Below, piece after piece: positions 24,976 through 37,824 of a DNA stretch of 64,000 bases (its first letter is position 1; each line of letters starts with the position of its first letter). Under the pieces are notes generated by a model. The model searched no databases, was not told where the DNA came from, and worked only from the letters and a program-made list of their open reading frames with translations. The position numbers were made by a program, and so were the translations under genes. The DNA is from Ustulina deusta (Eukaryota; Ascomycota; Sordariomycetes; Xylariales; Xylariaceae), in the NCBI GenBank assembly GCA_023159155.1, contig JAJNNX010000035.1, positions 186,001-250,000 on the forward strand. Reading direction: 5' to 3'.

Positions 24976-26858
24976 ATGCGTCCTCAGTCTAGCACGCTGG
25001 CCCTGGGCCTAAGCAGCGCCATCGCGGGCGCTCAAGCGGTTTCTCTGGCCGAAATCTGCACCGTCGACTATGTCACGGCGGCATTGCCCGAGGACCTTGG
25101 ACTCGCCGTGACCATCGACGCATCCTCGGTGTCGGTAGCGTTGACGACGAACCAGACAGTGAGCTCGAGCTGGTACCAGACGGCCGTTATCGACTACTGC
25201 ACGGCGACCTTTGCGTACTCGCACAATGGCCTCAGCGACGACACGGTCCACGTATCGTATCTCATCCCGTCGCCGGCCAAGTTCTCGAACCGGTACCTGT
25301 CCACGGGAGGTGGCGGACTAGCTATCAACTCCGGCACGCAGTACACCGTCGGTGGTGTGGCCGTGGGCGCGGTATCCGGGATAACGGACGGCGGGTTCGG
25401 GTCGTTCAACACGCAGTTCGACGCGGCCTTCCTGCTGGCCAACGGCACCGTGAACTGGCAGGCGACGTACATGTTCGGGTACCAAGCGCACCACGAGCTC
25501 GCCGTGCTGGGCAAGCAGTTCGCGCGCAACCTGTTCGATGTGCCGGCCGCCGACAAGCTGGTTAGTCCCCTGGAGTCTTTTATCCCCCCTTTGGCATGTC
25601 ATTGCCTTAACGGGCATTTTCTACCCCCCCCCCCCCCCCCCCCCTACTCCTGCTTGCTCCCGAAACCCCGAGTAATTCTTACTATGAGTGGACATTATTG
25701 ACTCTAGTGTTATAACAGTACGCATACTACCAGGGGTGTTCGGAGGGCGGGCGCGAGGGCTGGAGCCAGGCCCAGCGCTTCGCGGACCAGTTCGACGGCC
25801 TCGTCACTGGCGCCCCGGCCTTCCGTTTCAGCCAGCTCCAGGTGAACCACCTGGCGGCCGCCGTGGTCGAGGAAGAGGCGGGGTACTCGCCGCCGCCGTG
25901 TGAGCTCCAAAAGGTCCGGGACCTGACCATAGCCGCCTGCGATGGCCTGGACGGCAAAGTGGACGGCGTCGTGGCGCGGTCGGATCTCTGCAAGCTGCAG
26001 TTCGACTACGAGGACACGATCGGCGAGTCGTACTACTGCGCTGCCTCCACCGGCGGTGGTTTTCCTGGCGGCAGCTCGACGCCCGAGCAGAACGGCACGG
26101 TGACGCGGGAGGGTGTGGCGATCGCCAAGGCATTCACGGAGGGCCTGAAGGACTCCAAGGGACGACAGGTATACTTCAACCCGCAGCCGGCCTCGTCCTT
26201 CACGGACGCCCAGACGACATACAACGCAGATGCGGCGTCGTGGGAGGCGCCGATCTCGGGGCTCGGCGGCGAGTGGGTTGTGCGGTTTCTGCAGCTGGAG
26301 GACAAGAGCAACCTCGACACTCTGTCGGGGGTGACGGCCGACCAGCTGCGCGACTGGATGACGTTGGGGATGCAGAAGTTCTACGACTCGCTGCAGACGA
26401 CGTGGCCGGATCTAGCGGACTTTCAGGCAGCAGGCGGCAAGATCCTGCACGTGCACGGCGAGGCGGACAGCTCGATCCCCGCGGCGTCGTCTGTGCGGTA
26501 CTACGAATCGGTACGGCAGATCATGTTCGGGGACCTCAGCTACGACGACGGGACCAAGGCTCTCGACGACTTCTACCGTCTGTACATCGTGCCCGGCGCC
26601 GAGCATTGCGACGCCAACTCGGCCCAGCCAAATGGTGGATGGCCCATCACGACGCTCCTGACCGTTATTGACTGGGCCGAGAAGGGCGTCACGCCGGTGA
26701 CGCTGAATAACACGGGCGTTGGCATCAGCAGCATCTGCCGATGGCCCTTACGGCCGTTGTGGTCGGGCAACGGCACTAGCTTGGATTGCGTGTTTGATCA
26801 GGAATCGGCAGACTCCTGGTCCTATACGCTGGATGCGTTCAACTTCCCAGTCTACTGA
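24976..26858 (+). CDS. Secreted tannase / feruloyl esterase B-type hydrolase
   Basis: Exons 24976-25560 and 25719-26858 give 574 aa. Tannase-family enzymes hydrolyse gallate or ferulate esters outside the cell, releasing phenolic acids from plant tannins or hemicellulose. An N-terminal signal peptide of about 21 residues (LALGLSSAIAGAQA) precedes the mature start. The nucleophile elbow GCSEGG gives Ser203 next to Cys202; Asp445 lies in HGEADSSIP, and His491-Cys492 in PGAEHC. This is the CS-D-HC motif, where the two cysteines form a disulfide that holds the catalytic Ser and His together. Several N-x-S/T sites suit a glycosylated secreted protein. The splice joins DKL to YAYYQGCSEGG with no frame change; the intron (GTTAGT donor) holds a run of 21 C. 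Tannase and feruloyl esterase activity cannot be told apart here. It was probably regulated by plant substrates (inference). Confidence 0.9.
25624..25644. repeat. Run of 21 C inside the esterase intron
   Basis: An uninterrupted C homopolymer lies inside the 158-nt intron of the esterase gene, just upstream of the likely branch region. Length may be subject to slippage or sequencing error. Confidence 0.85.
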
Positions 26859-29800
26859 TCGGGAGTCTGGTGTAGGTAAAAGCTGACCTCGGCAGAGAGA
26901 GTGATGGGCTGGATACGTACATAATACATGCAGTTCTACATAGTTGCAAGGTACCTATTAATTACAGTGCTTCCTTTGGACCTCTGGGCCTGCATGCATA
27001 GGGAAGGGAAACGCGAGTACCTAGCCGTGGCGCGAGTGTCGTCTCCAGTTCTGATACGGCAGTTCTTTGCTTCCTTAGTTGTCCAATATTCGAGGGCATT
27101 GTGGCACCAACACCCCACAACAGAGTTCGCCGCTGACCCACATTACCTCATGAATGGCCTCGGTCGGAAATAACTACTTAGGTACCTAGTAGCTGCCCAG
27201 CTGGCACAAGTGTCAACATGAAAGCCGTATGTATATACTAATCAATGATTTCACTAGACACGTGGAAAAATTGAAAGCCGACGTCATAGACATACTAGTA
27301 CAAATCCAATCCCGTCTTGGTTGTCCGAAAGAGGCTTACCTGTACACTACGCATATTCAAACCAAACCATGACAATCCAAACAAAGCACATAGTACCAGC
27401 CGTAGTGTGATAAACAAAAGGGTAGGTATGAGGGCGATGTTTTCTGTTTCACGATGCTGACCAAATGACGTGTTGGAATCCAGATCCTTTCCCGTCAGCA
27501 AGGAAACCCCAGCAGACGGGAGGCTTTGTCGGTGCCAATCCGAGCCAATGCGTTGTTTGAGAGTGTTTTTGTTGTCGCAGATCACGGATTGACGGATTGC
27601 AGCATGACTGTACACTACAGTACGCAGGAATGCGAATTGGAACAGGCTGCCCTACCTCCATACAGTGTCTGATAAGTAGATACTCGTGTGCATACACTAC
27701 CTATACATGTAGGCAGATAGTAGGTATTCATTCGTAATGATAGAGGCCATGATGTGGGAGATTGACCGTCATTTCTTTGACGGGCGTGCATCAACGGGTC
27801 GCCATAAGAATACCTAGAATACGAGCGGGTGTACGGTGGCCAATTCTCGTGTTGGTGGTGCCAACACGGCCTGCTGTTTTCTTTGTACGGTACACTACAC
27901 CCATTGTACATGGCCAATAACACGTGCAATGCTTAGCTACCTTACACAGTAATGTAGTACGGCAAACCGAGACAGCAAGCTGCAAGTTTTGGCTCATGGA
28001 GAAAGAAACAAATTGAGCCGTCGCCGCTTCTGCATTCCATTGGGCTAATTGTCGAATACATGCAGGATAGAATATCGGTATTACTCTGTATCTACGCTCA
28101 ATTACCGATACCTAGGTTACTTTGACGTACCTACTGGAGTGTCTACATATACGCCAAGATAATACTAGTACTGCGTAAGAGAAAAGGTGGTGCGGGCTAT
28201 CATTCGTTGGTAGCTTGCAGGGACTAGGTAGTCTCGTCGCCAATCCATCCCATGTAATTTTATTGTCGTAGTATCGCATCATGAATTGGATGAATTGGGT
28301 TGAAGATAGGAGAAATACTAGTACTCCGATCCTCGTGTTGCTCCCAGCTTACATACTGGGGTTTGTGTGTGTACGTTGTGGTGGGCTATGACCACAACAG
28401 CTGCCTCACTACATATAGAAAGTCGACCTACGCAATACTCACGGGGATGTGAAGAGGTCGTGGCTGAAATAACAGCAGGGGTGGTGTACACGACACGAGA
28501 GAACACACTGCGATGTTGGAAATACCTATCATTGGGCATCCGACTACACACTAGGTAGGAGAAAAGAAAAATCGATGGCTCCATGTTGTCGTCATGGACT
28601 TTCAATGATCAGCGGCCACGACGCTAGTTTGTTTTGACTACCACCCTAGGAAGCAGTTCGCATTGGCCAGAAAATACCGATCGACTCCTGCGATACAGTA
28701 AGTAGGTTGTGTATTGAACGCATTCTCTCCATGTTGGAGGTGTTTTGCCGATAAACAAATCGTAGGTGGTAGATCTATCTATTCTATCTATCTGTCTATC
28801 GAGACAGGCCTTGGATATTCTTGATGTTAACGAGAGTAGGTACCCGTCGAGATGAGATACGCATTGTATTGTCGATCCCAGAGATGGCTTCTCATGTTAT
28901 ACGTATACTACAACAGTGCTGCAGAGACAACACGATATATCTCGCTATATGACAAAGACTGGAGAGCTTTCCGCTTGGGATATTAGATTGAAATCGAGTA
29001 AGAGCCAGCGAACGCTTGAAGCTTCAACATTGAGAACAAACATTTGTGAAGAAGGGGTGGAGAGAGAATCCAATGACAGCTCAGGATCGTTTACCTTGGG
29101 GTACACCTGGAGCGGAGCGATATAAAACCTGATTCCGAGCTTATGTGTGCTTGTCTCCTGTAGTGTAGATATCTAGTAGTACCTAACCGTAGTGTAGAGT
29201 GTTGTGGATGGCGGAAAACTTGGTTGAAACTGCCTCATGCAACGTACTTACACGACGTAGCTATCTTCAAGCCATCCGGGAAAGTCGCTGACCTTGTACG
29301 CGCAAACGCAACACGCAAGCGGATGCAGATGCAGCCAAGCCCCGGCCAAGCACTGCCCACCACCTTGTTTTGGCAGGGGATCCCTGTCGCAGTCCTGGCG
29401 CAGTGAACAATCCCACCTCTTCATGAACGAACCGTGCCGGAAAAGAGTACCTATTGACATACTTGTACATAGAGAGTAGAGTATACGCACATTGAATAGC
29501 ATCCTTTTATCTTCTTAGGGGATAAGTAAATAGCAAGATAAGCAAGTATACTTCTAATATGGTCATGAGTTACCGGTACTGGATAGTCGATCAAAAAGAC
29601 TTGGGAGGATTTGATGGCGATCGGTATTGCCACAATACCGAGTATTGACTATTGTTAACCAGGCAAGGGACCGCGACAAGAAACAATGGGATCGGCTCAA
29701 AGCTCCAACACTGGGGCAAAACACCTGCCATTGCCGTATAGTGGAAGGTCTTGGGTAATATCTAACGTAGCACGCAATGAAAATAAAAAGGATAGATAGG

Positions 29801-31962
29801 TAAGTGTCGGTGAAGAATATATCACATCCCCTATTCTCGTTGCGAAAAAAAGGAACGAAGCCGAAGGGCAGAGGCTGATCGTTCTAGAATCTAGACGCCC
29901 TGATCTATAGATACGGGATTGGTGGATCTTGACCATGTCGGAAGGTTGTTAGGGCACACGACACTGTAAGAATAGGAAAACCCATCGAGTTATCATCTCC
30001 CCAGGCCTTGCTCAGGTAAGTGTACATGTGTAGCCAGAACGAATCCGAATCTTTATTTAGGAGTGTAGTGTATACTCAATTGATTTCGTTGGGTAAAATA
30101 GCTCCTAGCTCTACACTACGATCTAGTAGGTACAACCACTTCCTAAATACAGTACCAATCTGGCTTTCGTTTGGCGATATTAGTACAGTGTGAAAGACGC
30201 AATCTTTCAATTTTTATCACAGTGCGACTTGATTGTCGCATAAAGAGTCTATCAACTACCTCATCCGTCGGACATTAAGTACCTAGGGAGATGATAGTGG
30301 ACCACCCGTTTTAGTAGCAGCCCCTAAATAGCACCCCAAAGATCCTAACAGCCCCTCGCCCAACCGGCTCAGTGTAGAGAGATAATCCACTAATACGGTA
30401 GGTACATCATACTTATACACTACCATGGACAAAATAAGTACGTATACCAACTACAGGTATAGGGGAACTTCAATGCCCCCACCCCTTTACGGTAGGGACT
30501 AAGGAGATAGCGGACAAGCACAGGCTTTTCGTAGGCTGGGCACGCGAGGTTTGATTGGGCGCTCGACACTACTGCCACGCCCCTTGTCGATTCGACGTCC
30601 CCCTAAAACCCATAAGTTGGATTCCAAAACGTTTCGGCTTTTCTTGTCTGATGTCTTGACCTTCCTCTCATCCCTCTCCTGCCATCCTATCGACCATCCC
30701 GTTTCTTCCGTTTCGGATTCATTCGTTTGTCCATATTCCTTCATCATAGAGGAAGCGCACTCGCTCCATTACTTCCTCCTCTTTAATATACACACAACAC
30801 ACCCCGACGTTTCCCACGCATCACGATCGACTGAAGCCAGCTCGACTCCGCCCGCCCGACCATTTCCTTCGACCCAGCAGAACTAAACAACATACTTCCC
30901 AAGTCGGCCAATCCAGTCTTGAGAAGGTTGTAGAATATCTCGGTTGCCAAAGACGGGAGGACCCCAAACTAGAACAACAGATTTTTGTGAAAGAAGGTTA
31001 GTCGATCAATTTTCTTGCCGTACCTTCTATCATTGCCTCTGCAACAGCAGCGACATGGTCCACTACCTGTCGCTATTCCCCTTCCATTAAAACGGTCAAA
31101 CATGAGGGCTGCAGCAGAACGATGAAAATGGCACACGGGAGGCTTGACTAAAGGCTGGGTACAAGCCTCCTGGTGGTTGGGTTTTTGTGGATGACGGACA
31201 ATTCTGGATATAATGCTCGCCACACGCATTGTGCTTAGATTCGGACTATGGCATGGGTACAGCAGCAGGAGTAGCCTGGTTCGTTGATGGCACTCGATGT
31301 CGAAGACCTGCATGCCTGTCGCTCCCGGACATGAAACCACGATAGTTCACTCCACACCGCAGCATTATCCATCGCAGGTCCGCGTCCCAAAGAAGGCTTT
31401 TCGGAAAGTTATGGCGTACAGCGGCTTGTCTTAGAAGCTGCACTCGAAACTTCTGGAGAAGCGAGTATCGATGAACTTGTCCGCCAATTATTAAATAAAC
31501 TTTGGCTTGCTCGCACCGGCGCCCCGCAGGAAGCCCGATGGATCACCAAGGACAGGCCGCATGGAAACAGCGGGATGAAGCCGTTCACGGTTTCCTACTC
31601 GTCATAGCTGCCCTGTTTGGTTGCAACGTGTAGCCTACTGCGCCTGGCTGGGCAAGCTTGATTGTGTCGTGCTGGACTTGCCGCTGCAGGCATTGCCTCT
31701 ACGACCTTAGCTACGCCCTGGCGTTCTCCAAGCCAACCTTGAACAACCGTTCCACACTTGAATCATTTCTCTAGCTTCATCATCATCATTGGTTTTTGGA
31801 CGCATTGAACCAAGCGGCACAGACGTTCTATTTACTCACAACCTTTGATTACTTGTTTTCTGGCTGGCGCCGACGACTCGGTTGCCTCGTTTACCTCCGT
31901 CTTTCAAGTACCATTTTACTGCATTTGACTCAACACTGACTATTGCCCGAACTATAGTCAAA
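26859..31962. other. Five-kilobase region without a recognised gene
   Basis: Open frames are at most about 123 codons, overlap on both strands and show no domains. The left and central parts carry TACCTA/TAGGTA words and a (CTAT)n tract (28772-28800). From about 30550 to 30900 the plus strand is strongly CT-rich, and just before the ecm33 ATG there is an acceptor-like ACTATAG|TCAAAATG (about 31951-31965). This suggests a long, perhaps intron-containing 5' leader of ecm33. I see no transposase or reverse transcriptase remnant. Confidence 0.55.
28772..28800. repeat. (CTAT)n imperfect microsatellite
   Basis: Imperfect tetranucleotide CTAT/CTGT repeats in the gene-free interval between the esterase and ecm33. 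Confidence 0.7.
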
Positions 31963-33235
31963 ATGTACAGTAAAGAGCTAGTCTCAGCTGTCGCGGCCTT
32001 CGGCCTAGTATCTGGTAGGTTGCATCGAACAGGTTACAGGCTCAGAATCGGATAGTAACACTGCTATAGGCGTCGCTGCTTTGAGCTGCAAAGATGACCC
32101 CGTCGAGATCAACAGCCAAGCCGATGCCACCCAAGCCGCAAACTGCCAATCTATTGCGAACGATGTCGTCCTTGATGTTGCCGCCGGTCCGAGTATCGAT
32201 CTTAGTGGCACCTTGACGACAATTAAGGGCAGCCTGATCGTCAAGAACAATGGTCTTATTCAGTCTCTGTCATCTGATTCGCTTGAAACTGTGGGCGGCA
32301 CGTTCCAGCTAAACAATGCCACATCACTTACGTCGTTGATTTTCCCGGCGCTCGGAGAGGTCGGCGCCATCGACTGGGCTACTTTGAGCTCGCTTCAAGA
32401 GCCGACATTCGGTACCCCTGGTATTACCAAGGCCAAGAGCGTCACCGTTGCTGATACATTCGTGGCCAACCTGGATGGCATTAACGTTCAGGAGCTGACA
32501 GACATGAATATCAACAACAACCGTCGGCTGTCCAAGTTCTCAACTAGTATTAAGACCTTGAGCAACGCACTATACGTCACCGCCAATGCCCTGAACATGA
32601 CGATGGAAATGCCCAACCTCGAATGGATTGCTAATATGACGATTGCCAACGTCAGCTCGTTCTCTGTTCCCTCTCTAAAATACGTCAATGGCTCCATGCG
32701 TTTTGACTCCAACTACTTCTCCGACTTCCTAGCTGCCAACCTGACCATGATCAAGGATGGAGATCTATCATTTGTCAGTAACCCTCAGCTCACAAACATC
32801 TCGATCCCCCAGCTGGAGAAGGTTGGTGGTGGTGTAACCATTGCCAACAACACCGAACTTACCAAGATTGATGGCCTGGATTCTCTTGCGGGTGTCGGTG
32901 GTGCTATTAAAATGCGTGGCTCTTTTGATTCAATTGCGCTGCCCAGCCTGAACAACGTCGTTGGAACGGCTGAATTCGTCAGCACTGAAGACATCCAAAG
33001 TTCGTGTGACAAGTTGGAGCAGCTCAGCGGAAGCATTATCCAGGGCAAAGTTACAACTTGTGAGAGCGACAATGCTTCGGCTAATAACGATACCTCTTCT
33101 GCCGGCAATGGCGGCAGCGGTAGCGGTAGCAGTGGCAGCGACAAGGGTGATAGTGCTGCTTCGCTTGCTAGTGCTAGCCTCTCCACTGTTGTCACGCTTG
33201 CTGCTCTCGGTGGTCTTTTTGCCACCTTCCTGTAA
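31963..33235 (+). CDS. ecm33: GPI-anchored cell-wall protein Ecm33 (SPS2 family)
   Basis: Exons 31963-32014 and 32070-33235 give 405 aa. Ecm33 is a plasma-membrane/cell-wall GPI protein needed for wall integrity and proper display of mannoproteins. The 55-nt intron interrupts the signal peptide (MYSKELVSAVAAFGLVSG then VAALSC). The body is a receptor L-domain-like, leucine-rich arrangement of repeating beta-strand units (for example LVKNNGL.SL, FVSNPQLTNISIPQLEKVGG) with many N-x-S/T glycosylation sites. The C-terminal part is a Gly/Ser linker (about 350-375) followed by a hydrophobic tail VVTLAALGGLFATFL, a GPI attachment signal, with the omega site probably in the small-residue stretch before it. 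It faces the SPF45 gene tail to tail. The very long gene-free upstream region may hold an extended leader. Confidence 0.94.
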
Positions 33236-34183
33236 ATTGGTGGAATGGGTTTCACAATGTATCGAGGCGTTTCCCAAGTTCTCTCTCCCTCTTATGTCAG
33301 CCAACTGTTGTCGTTTAATGAGCCGCTTTTCGCGATGGGCGTTACGCTACGTACAAGAATCCGCTAGACTCAATACCGATGTATTTGCTGCCTGGAATCC
33401 ATGACCCTATTGTCTATGTCTACTGGTTGTATTCTCGAGTCAGTCTCGGCATTGGACGAAGGCTTGTCATGCCATCTCTACACGAGGCATTACCGTCACT
33501 CGCCAGACGGGTTGAGTCAGGGAGTTAGGGTTTCACTCGATTAGGACATCTCAATACGTTTGGACTTGCACGACTTGTTGGGAAAAAGTACAATGGAGAG
33601 CGTTATAAGTTGGTAGTGAATCATTGTTCATTGATGGAGGGCGAAAGAGATGACGGAAGTTTGATGGTAGAGAAACAGCTAAAGCCGAGGCAAAAGGCCT
33701 CTAGGTTTGCTTCTAATTAATACATGACTACTTTTCCTTGACCATTCCTCATGTTCAGGATCCATGGATGAACCGATCGACAGTCACGTTTGGGACAATC
33801 AACGATACTCGTGTGAAGCGTTACATATATACTTGGAGGGATATGATATTCATACGAGCTATCTTGGCAATGAGGTTGCATACGGGAACCCTGGCTAAAT
33901 TAAAGGCTAATATCATCGAAGAAATACCCCTGAGTCGTTTGTATTCATTGTTTGTCATCTACGGTTTGCACAATGGGCATCCACGAGCGCAAACTGCGCT
34001 CTGCTCCACAACGGACATATCAAACATGGACAGCATAGACTTATGTATATGCCACGGTCTATGTGAATGTACAATTAGTTAAGGGTATGCGGGTTTGCCG
34101 GCCTCCGTGACACACAATATGAGGTCGAGATAGAATTTAGGTTAGATACATTTCAATCTAGTTTTGATTCATCGTCATCGTCG
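33236..34183. other. Convergent 3' region of ecm33 and spf45
   Basis: The 948-base interval holds the two 3' UTRs. A 114-codon open frame at 33738-34082 has no recognisable features and is not called. Confidence 0.6.
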
Positions 34184-35916
34184 TCATTCGTAGATTCGCC
34201 GGTCGAATTTGTCAGGGTCGTAGTACTGCGGTACGATGGCGTTTCCGGCGAAGATGCGGCCATCGAGGGCGTTGACTGCCTGTGTATTGTCATCTGTTAG
34301 TCCGGTGTTTGTTGTTACTAGGCTCTCTAGTTGAGGGGCGTTATAGACAGGTTGCTCGAAACGTGATGGTGACTTGGGATATAAAGGGAGCAATGCGATA
34401 TACGTACCCTTAATGCCGAGACCTGGTCGGTGAACTTGATAAACACCCTCAGCCCGTCGGTATCGATATATAACCTCTCGACACGGCCGTACTTGTCACC
34501 ACACTCCTCGCCAATCTCCTGCCCGAGGCCGTTTTCCATCTCGGATTGTACATCCTCCATACCATCCAGCATATTACGCAGTACGATGACGTTGCTCATG
34601 GTGCCGAACTTGCCTGCGCTTTCAGTCGTGGATGAAGACGTACCTGCTCCCGTCTTGGAGCCTATAATCTTGCCTCGGCCACCCGGCTCTGCCCATCCTC
34701 CGCCTTCAGCATCAGATTTCTTCTTTCTTTTCTCGACTTGCACGCGCAGGGGTTGGAGAATACCGGTGCCCCCAGCACCGAGACCTTGGCCCTTCTCCCA
34801 GCCGTACTTGGACATCAGGCGGGCGGCAAATCCCTTCTGCCCCGGCCGAGTGGCGCGGGGTGCTACCTCTTCGTGATCCACTGTAGAGGACGGGTCCGGC
34901 GACACGTAACCGCCACCATCGTCTCCCTCATCCACATCCATAGAATCGGGATCATTTTGCGCTCGGGCTGGTTGTGAGGGCGCATAGCGAACGGGCTCGC
35001 GTGATATTGTCGAGAGGTCGGGTTCTGGAGGCGGTGGTGGAGGAGGTGTAGGAGATTGGGGCGGTGGAGGCGCCTGCCCTTGGGACAGGGCTAGACGGCG
35101 TGCGTATGCGTCATCGCCGCTCTTGTCGTCGGGTAATGGGGCGCGTGGGGGTGAGGGTGGCGGCGGCGCAAAGGAGTACGCGTCTGGGGGTGCAAACTGG
35201 TCTATGAATAAATAGAGCCTAGGTTAGTAATCTTTTCCTCCCGCGCTGCTGCTGGTTTGAGATGTCGACCTACTGTTTGCGGGACGATGGTCGTCCTCTT
35301 CGTCGCTGTCCCAGCTGTCTCTCTCGTTCTCACGCCGTCGGTGCTTGTACAGCAATGCCTTCCACTCTTGCACCTCGCGTATCCTCTCATCGCTCCGTAG
35401 ATACTCGTCGACGTTGGTGGGTCGGGAAGGGTCGTATATCTCGTCCCAATCTGTCTCCATGGGCACATCTTCAAACCTCTTCTTCTTTTTCCGGCGGCCG
35501 CCTCGTGGTCTCTTCTCGCCCGTGCCGTACATGTATTCATCTTCTTCGGTTGCCGCCCAGTCGGCCAGCGAGCTCTTCACAGGAGCCGCGCCCGCAGCAT
35601 TCTGTCCCTTTGTGTCCGAGGCAGCGGCGACGGCGGTGTTCGCAGAATGGCCAGCCGTAGGCAGCACCTTCGGGAAGGCGGCCTTTGGCTTCTGGGTCTT
35701 CTGCTGCGGGCGTCGTATTTGCTGGTGCGGCTGGAAGCGCAAGGCGGACCCGACGGGGGGCTTTGAAGCTTCCTGTTCTTTGACGGCATCTATAGCTTCT
35801 TGCGACACCACAGGAGCCCGGGATATGGATCCTGGGGCGCTGTTTTCGGGCTCTAGCAAGTTGGCGTACAGAGAGAGACCACCACCGCTGCGTGGCGGAG
35901 GCGGATCGGCCGCCAT
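34184..35916 (-). CDS. Splicing factor SPF45/RBM17-like G-patch protein
   Basis: Exons 35916-35274, 35201-34408 and 34279-34184 give 510 aa. SPF45 acts in 3' splice-site recognition; its C-terminal UHM domain binds tryptophan-containing ligand motifs in SF3B1, SF1 and U2AF65. The start MAADPPPPRSGGGLSLYANLL matches family N-termini. Then come a basic KRPRGGRRKKKKR block (135-147), the family hallmark DEIYDPSRPTNVDEYL (158-173), a proline-rich stretch from about 218, a G-patch (about 332-378, KYGWEKGQGLGAGGTGI) and the UHM (about 414-505), including the GRIF (R-x-F) ligand loop and the usual ending YYDPDKFDRRIYE. All junctions restore conserved blocks. An upstream in-frame ATG at 36036 would add 40 residues without homology, so it was not chosen. 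Confidence 0.92.
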
Positions 35917-37086
35917 TGGGAGTCGTGCGTCGAGGTTTCCGGTGTAGTGAGGAGGTGGAGTCAGATGACAGGCGACTTGACGGCCGAGGGCCGTGTTTGG
36001 GGCAATCAAACCTGTGCAGCCGAGACGTGACAACAAGACGGAAGAGGGTGGGAGTACAATGGATAATTCGAATCTGGTCGTGGATAGCGAGTGAGGCTGA
36101 AAGCTGGTGTCGCATGCGACTTGGCGGTTGCACTTGGATGTGGAGACGCTACCTACGGTGGGTACCTACCTAGTACTTTTTACTGTCGTTCCACGAGTCT
36201 TCTGCATGTGTTCTACCTATTGGACAATCGGCCTCCATGGCTTCCGTTGCAGGTGCTTTGCCACTTTCTTCACTAGGCCCCGCCCCTATTGGCCCCTAGC
36301 TCTAGCCGAATACAACAAGCTTCCAGGTACCAGCGTCAGACCAGCTAATGCGACTCTAATCTCAGAGTCGGCGCTTACGCTATATCAGCTCTCTGCAAGC
36401 TCCCTAGATCGGTACACTAGGTATGCTCTTGAGGGGCCGTTGAATGCCCCAAATCAGCATGACGAGTTCTGCATTAATGAAGCTAATGGACCTTCGGCTA
36501 AGGCAGCCAGGAGATTCAGTGCTACCATTGCTGCTTGTTACTGAAAAGGGGTGACTACTGAAAGCTAGGACTGGCGCTAATCGGATTCGCCTACATATTG
36601 AATCGAGAACCGCTGGCAACATATCCCTCTGTTCCTACGTGTACCTGGCTGAGAAGGCATAGGTGTGTACTTATAAGTAGTGTATAATGAGGCTGTCAAG
36701 AGGGCGCATTCATGAGGAGTAGCTTCCTCCGTGTCGACAACCAGGGCAAGAAGGGTGAGGACGACTATGTTATCATCACGGGTCACGCCTCGAGGAACTC
36801 ATCAACAACGGCGGTGACAAGATTAGTCTTGCTGAACTTGACAACATCCTTTAGTGCCGCCCGGTATGGAGCATGTAGAATCGTCAAACAACAAACGCAT
36901 GGATTAAAGGCATTGGGCAAAAAGCTAGATGCCGTCCTAGAATGCTCACTAAGGGCCAACGGGCCTACACAGGCATACATCTCAATCTGGGGGATTCAAG
37001 TACAAGCACAAGCGGCACCAGGATCGACGGTTTAGGATAATAATAAAATATCATTTTCGTAATTCCAGGGTATCTCATGACTATTT

Positions 37087-37118
37087 GCTCGCTCGCTCGC
37101 TTCCTTCCTTCCTTCCTT
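37087..37118. repeat. (GCTC)n-(TTCC)n compound microsatellite
   Basis: About three and a half GCTC units run into four and a half TTCC units. Confidence 0.85.
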
Positions 37119-37634
37119 ATCATAAATAACATGTGAGAGAGTTGAGGCTTTTTTTTTTTTTTTTCCCCAATCTTGCCTCGGAAATCCCCTTCCAATAAGA
37201 CGCCGTCCGTACACCTAATCCGAGAGACGAAATCAAATTCCAGATCGTTCATTTCCCCCCTCCTCCCCCCCGCAAAACGCCACGGTGAGCAAGGGCCTTG
37301 GCATTTGGTGCCGGCATACCATACTCAGTAAAGCAGTGCCTAGTGTCGGTGCGTAGGTATGCAAAGTAATCAAGCCACCATGTCCTCCGTCGTTTTGATG
37401 CTGATGTTCTTGTGCCTGGTTCGTATGTGTGCGTGCGTTTGCTTTTCTCCTTCCCAATTGGCAACCCCAGCTCTCGGGCGCACTTTTGACCCCGGTAGGT
37501 AGATGTAACCTTAGGACGGGAAAAGTATAGGATGGAGATAGAAGCGGAGTGCTCAGCCCAGCCGTTCCTCTTTCTTCCCCGCAGCATCCCACGTCCACGA
37601 CACCGCTCGGATACGCCTGCTCTGCTGGGGGGTT

Positions 37635-37673
37635 ATGCATGCATGCATGCATGCATGAATGAATGAATGAATG
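37635..37673. repeat. (ATGC)n-(ATGA)n compound microsatellite
   Basis: About five ATGC units pass directly into four to five ATGA units; the ATGC part is self-complementary and could form a hairpin. Confidence 0.85.
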
Positions 37674-37747
37674 CGCGCTTTTGTGTGTCTCTAAGCTGAT
37701 TCACGATCCTCCTAACCACCGCTACCACTGATTGTGAATAACAAGGT

Positions 37748-37769
37748 CGGTTGGTTGGTTGGTTGGTTG
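37748..37769. repeat. (GGTT)5 microsatellite
   Basis: Five GGTT units lie about 55-80 bases beyond the stop codon of the small acidic gene on the opposite strand. Confidence 0.85.
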
Positions 37770-37824
37770 TTCTTCCCGCTGCTGGGATTCGGACCTAGCA
37801 GCAAGCATGGTGTGGGAAGACGCT

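Larger units (their letters stand above)
35917..37824. other. Intergenic region rich in simple repeats
   Basis: This holds the spf45 promoter and the 3' flank of the small acidic gene. Within 700 bases (37087-37769) it packs CGCT, TTCC, T16, ATGC, ATGA and GGTT repeats. Open frames here follow the repeats and carry no domains. Confidence 0.6.

Noticed and set aside
33738..34082. 114-codon plus-strand frame between ecm33 and spf45
   Set aside because: Lies in the convergent 3' region, has no recognisable motif and no introns or partners.
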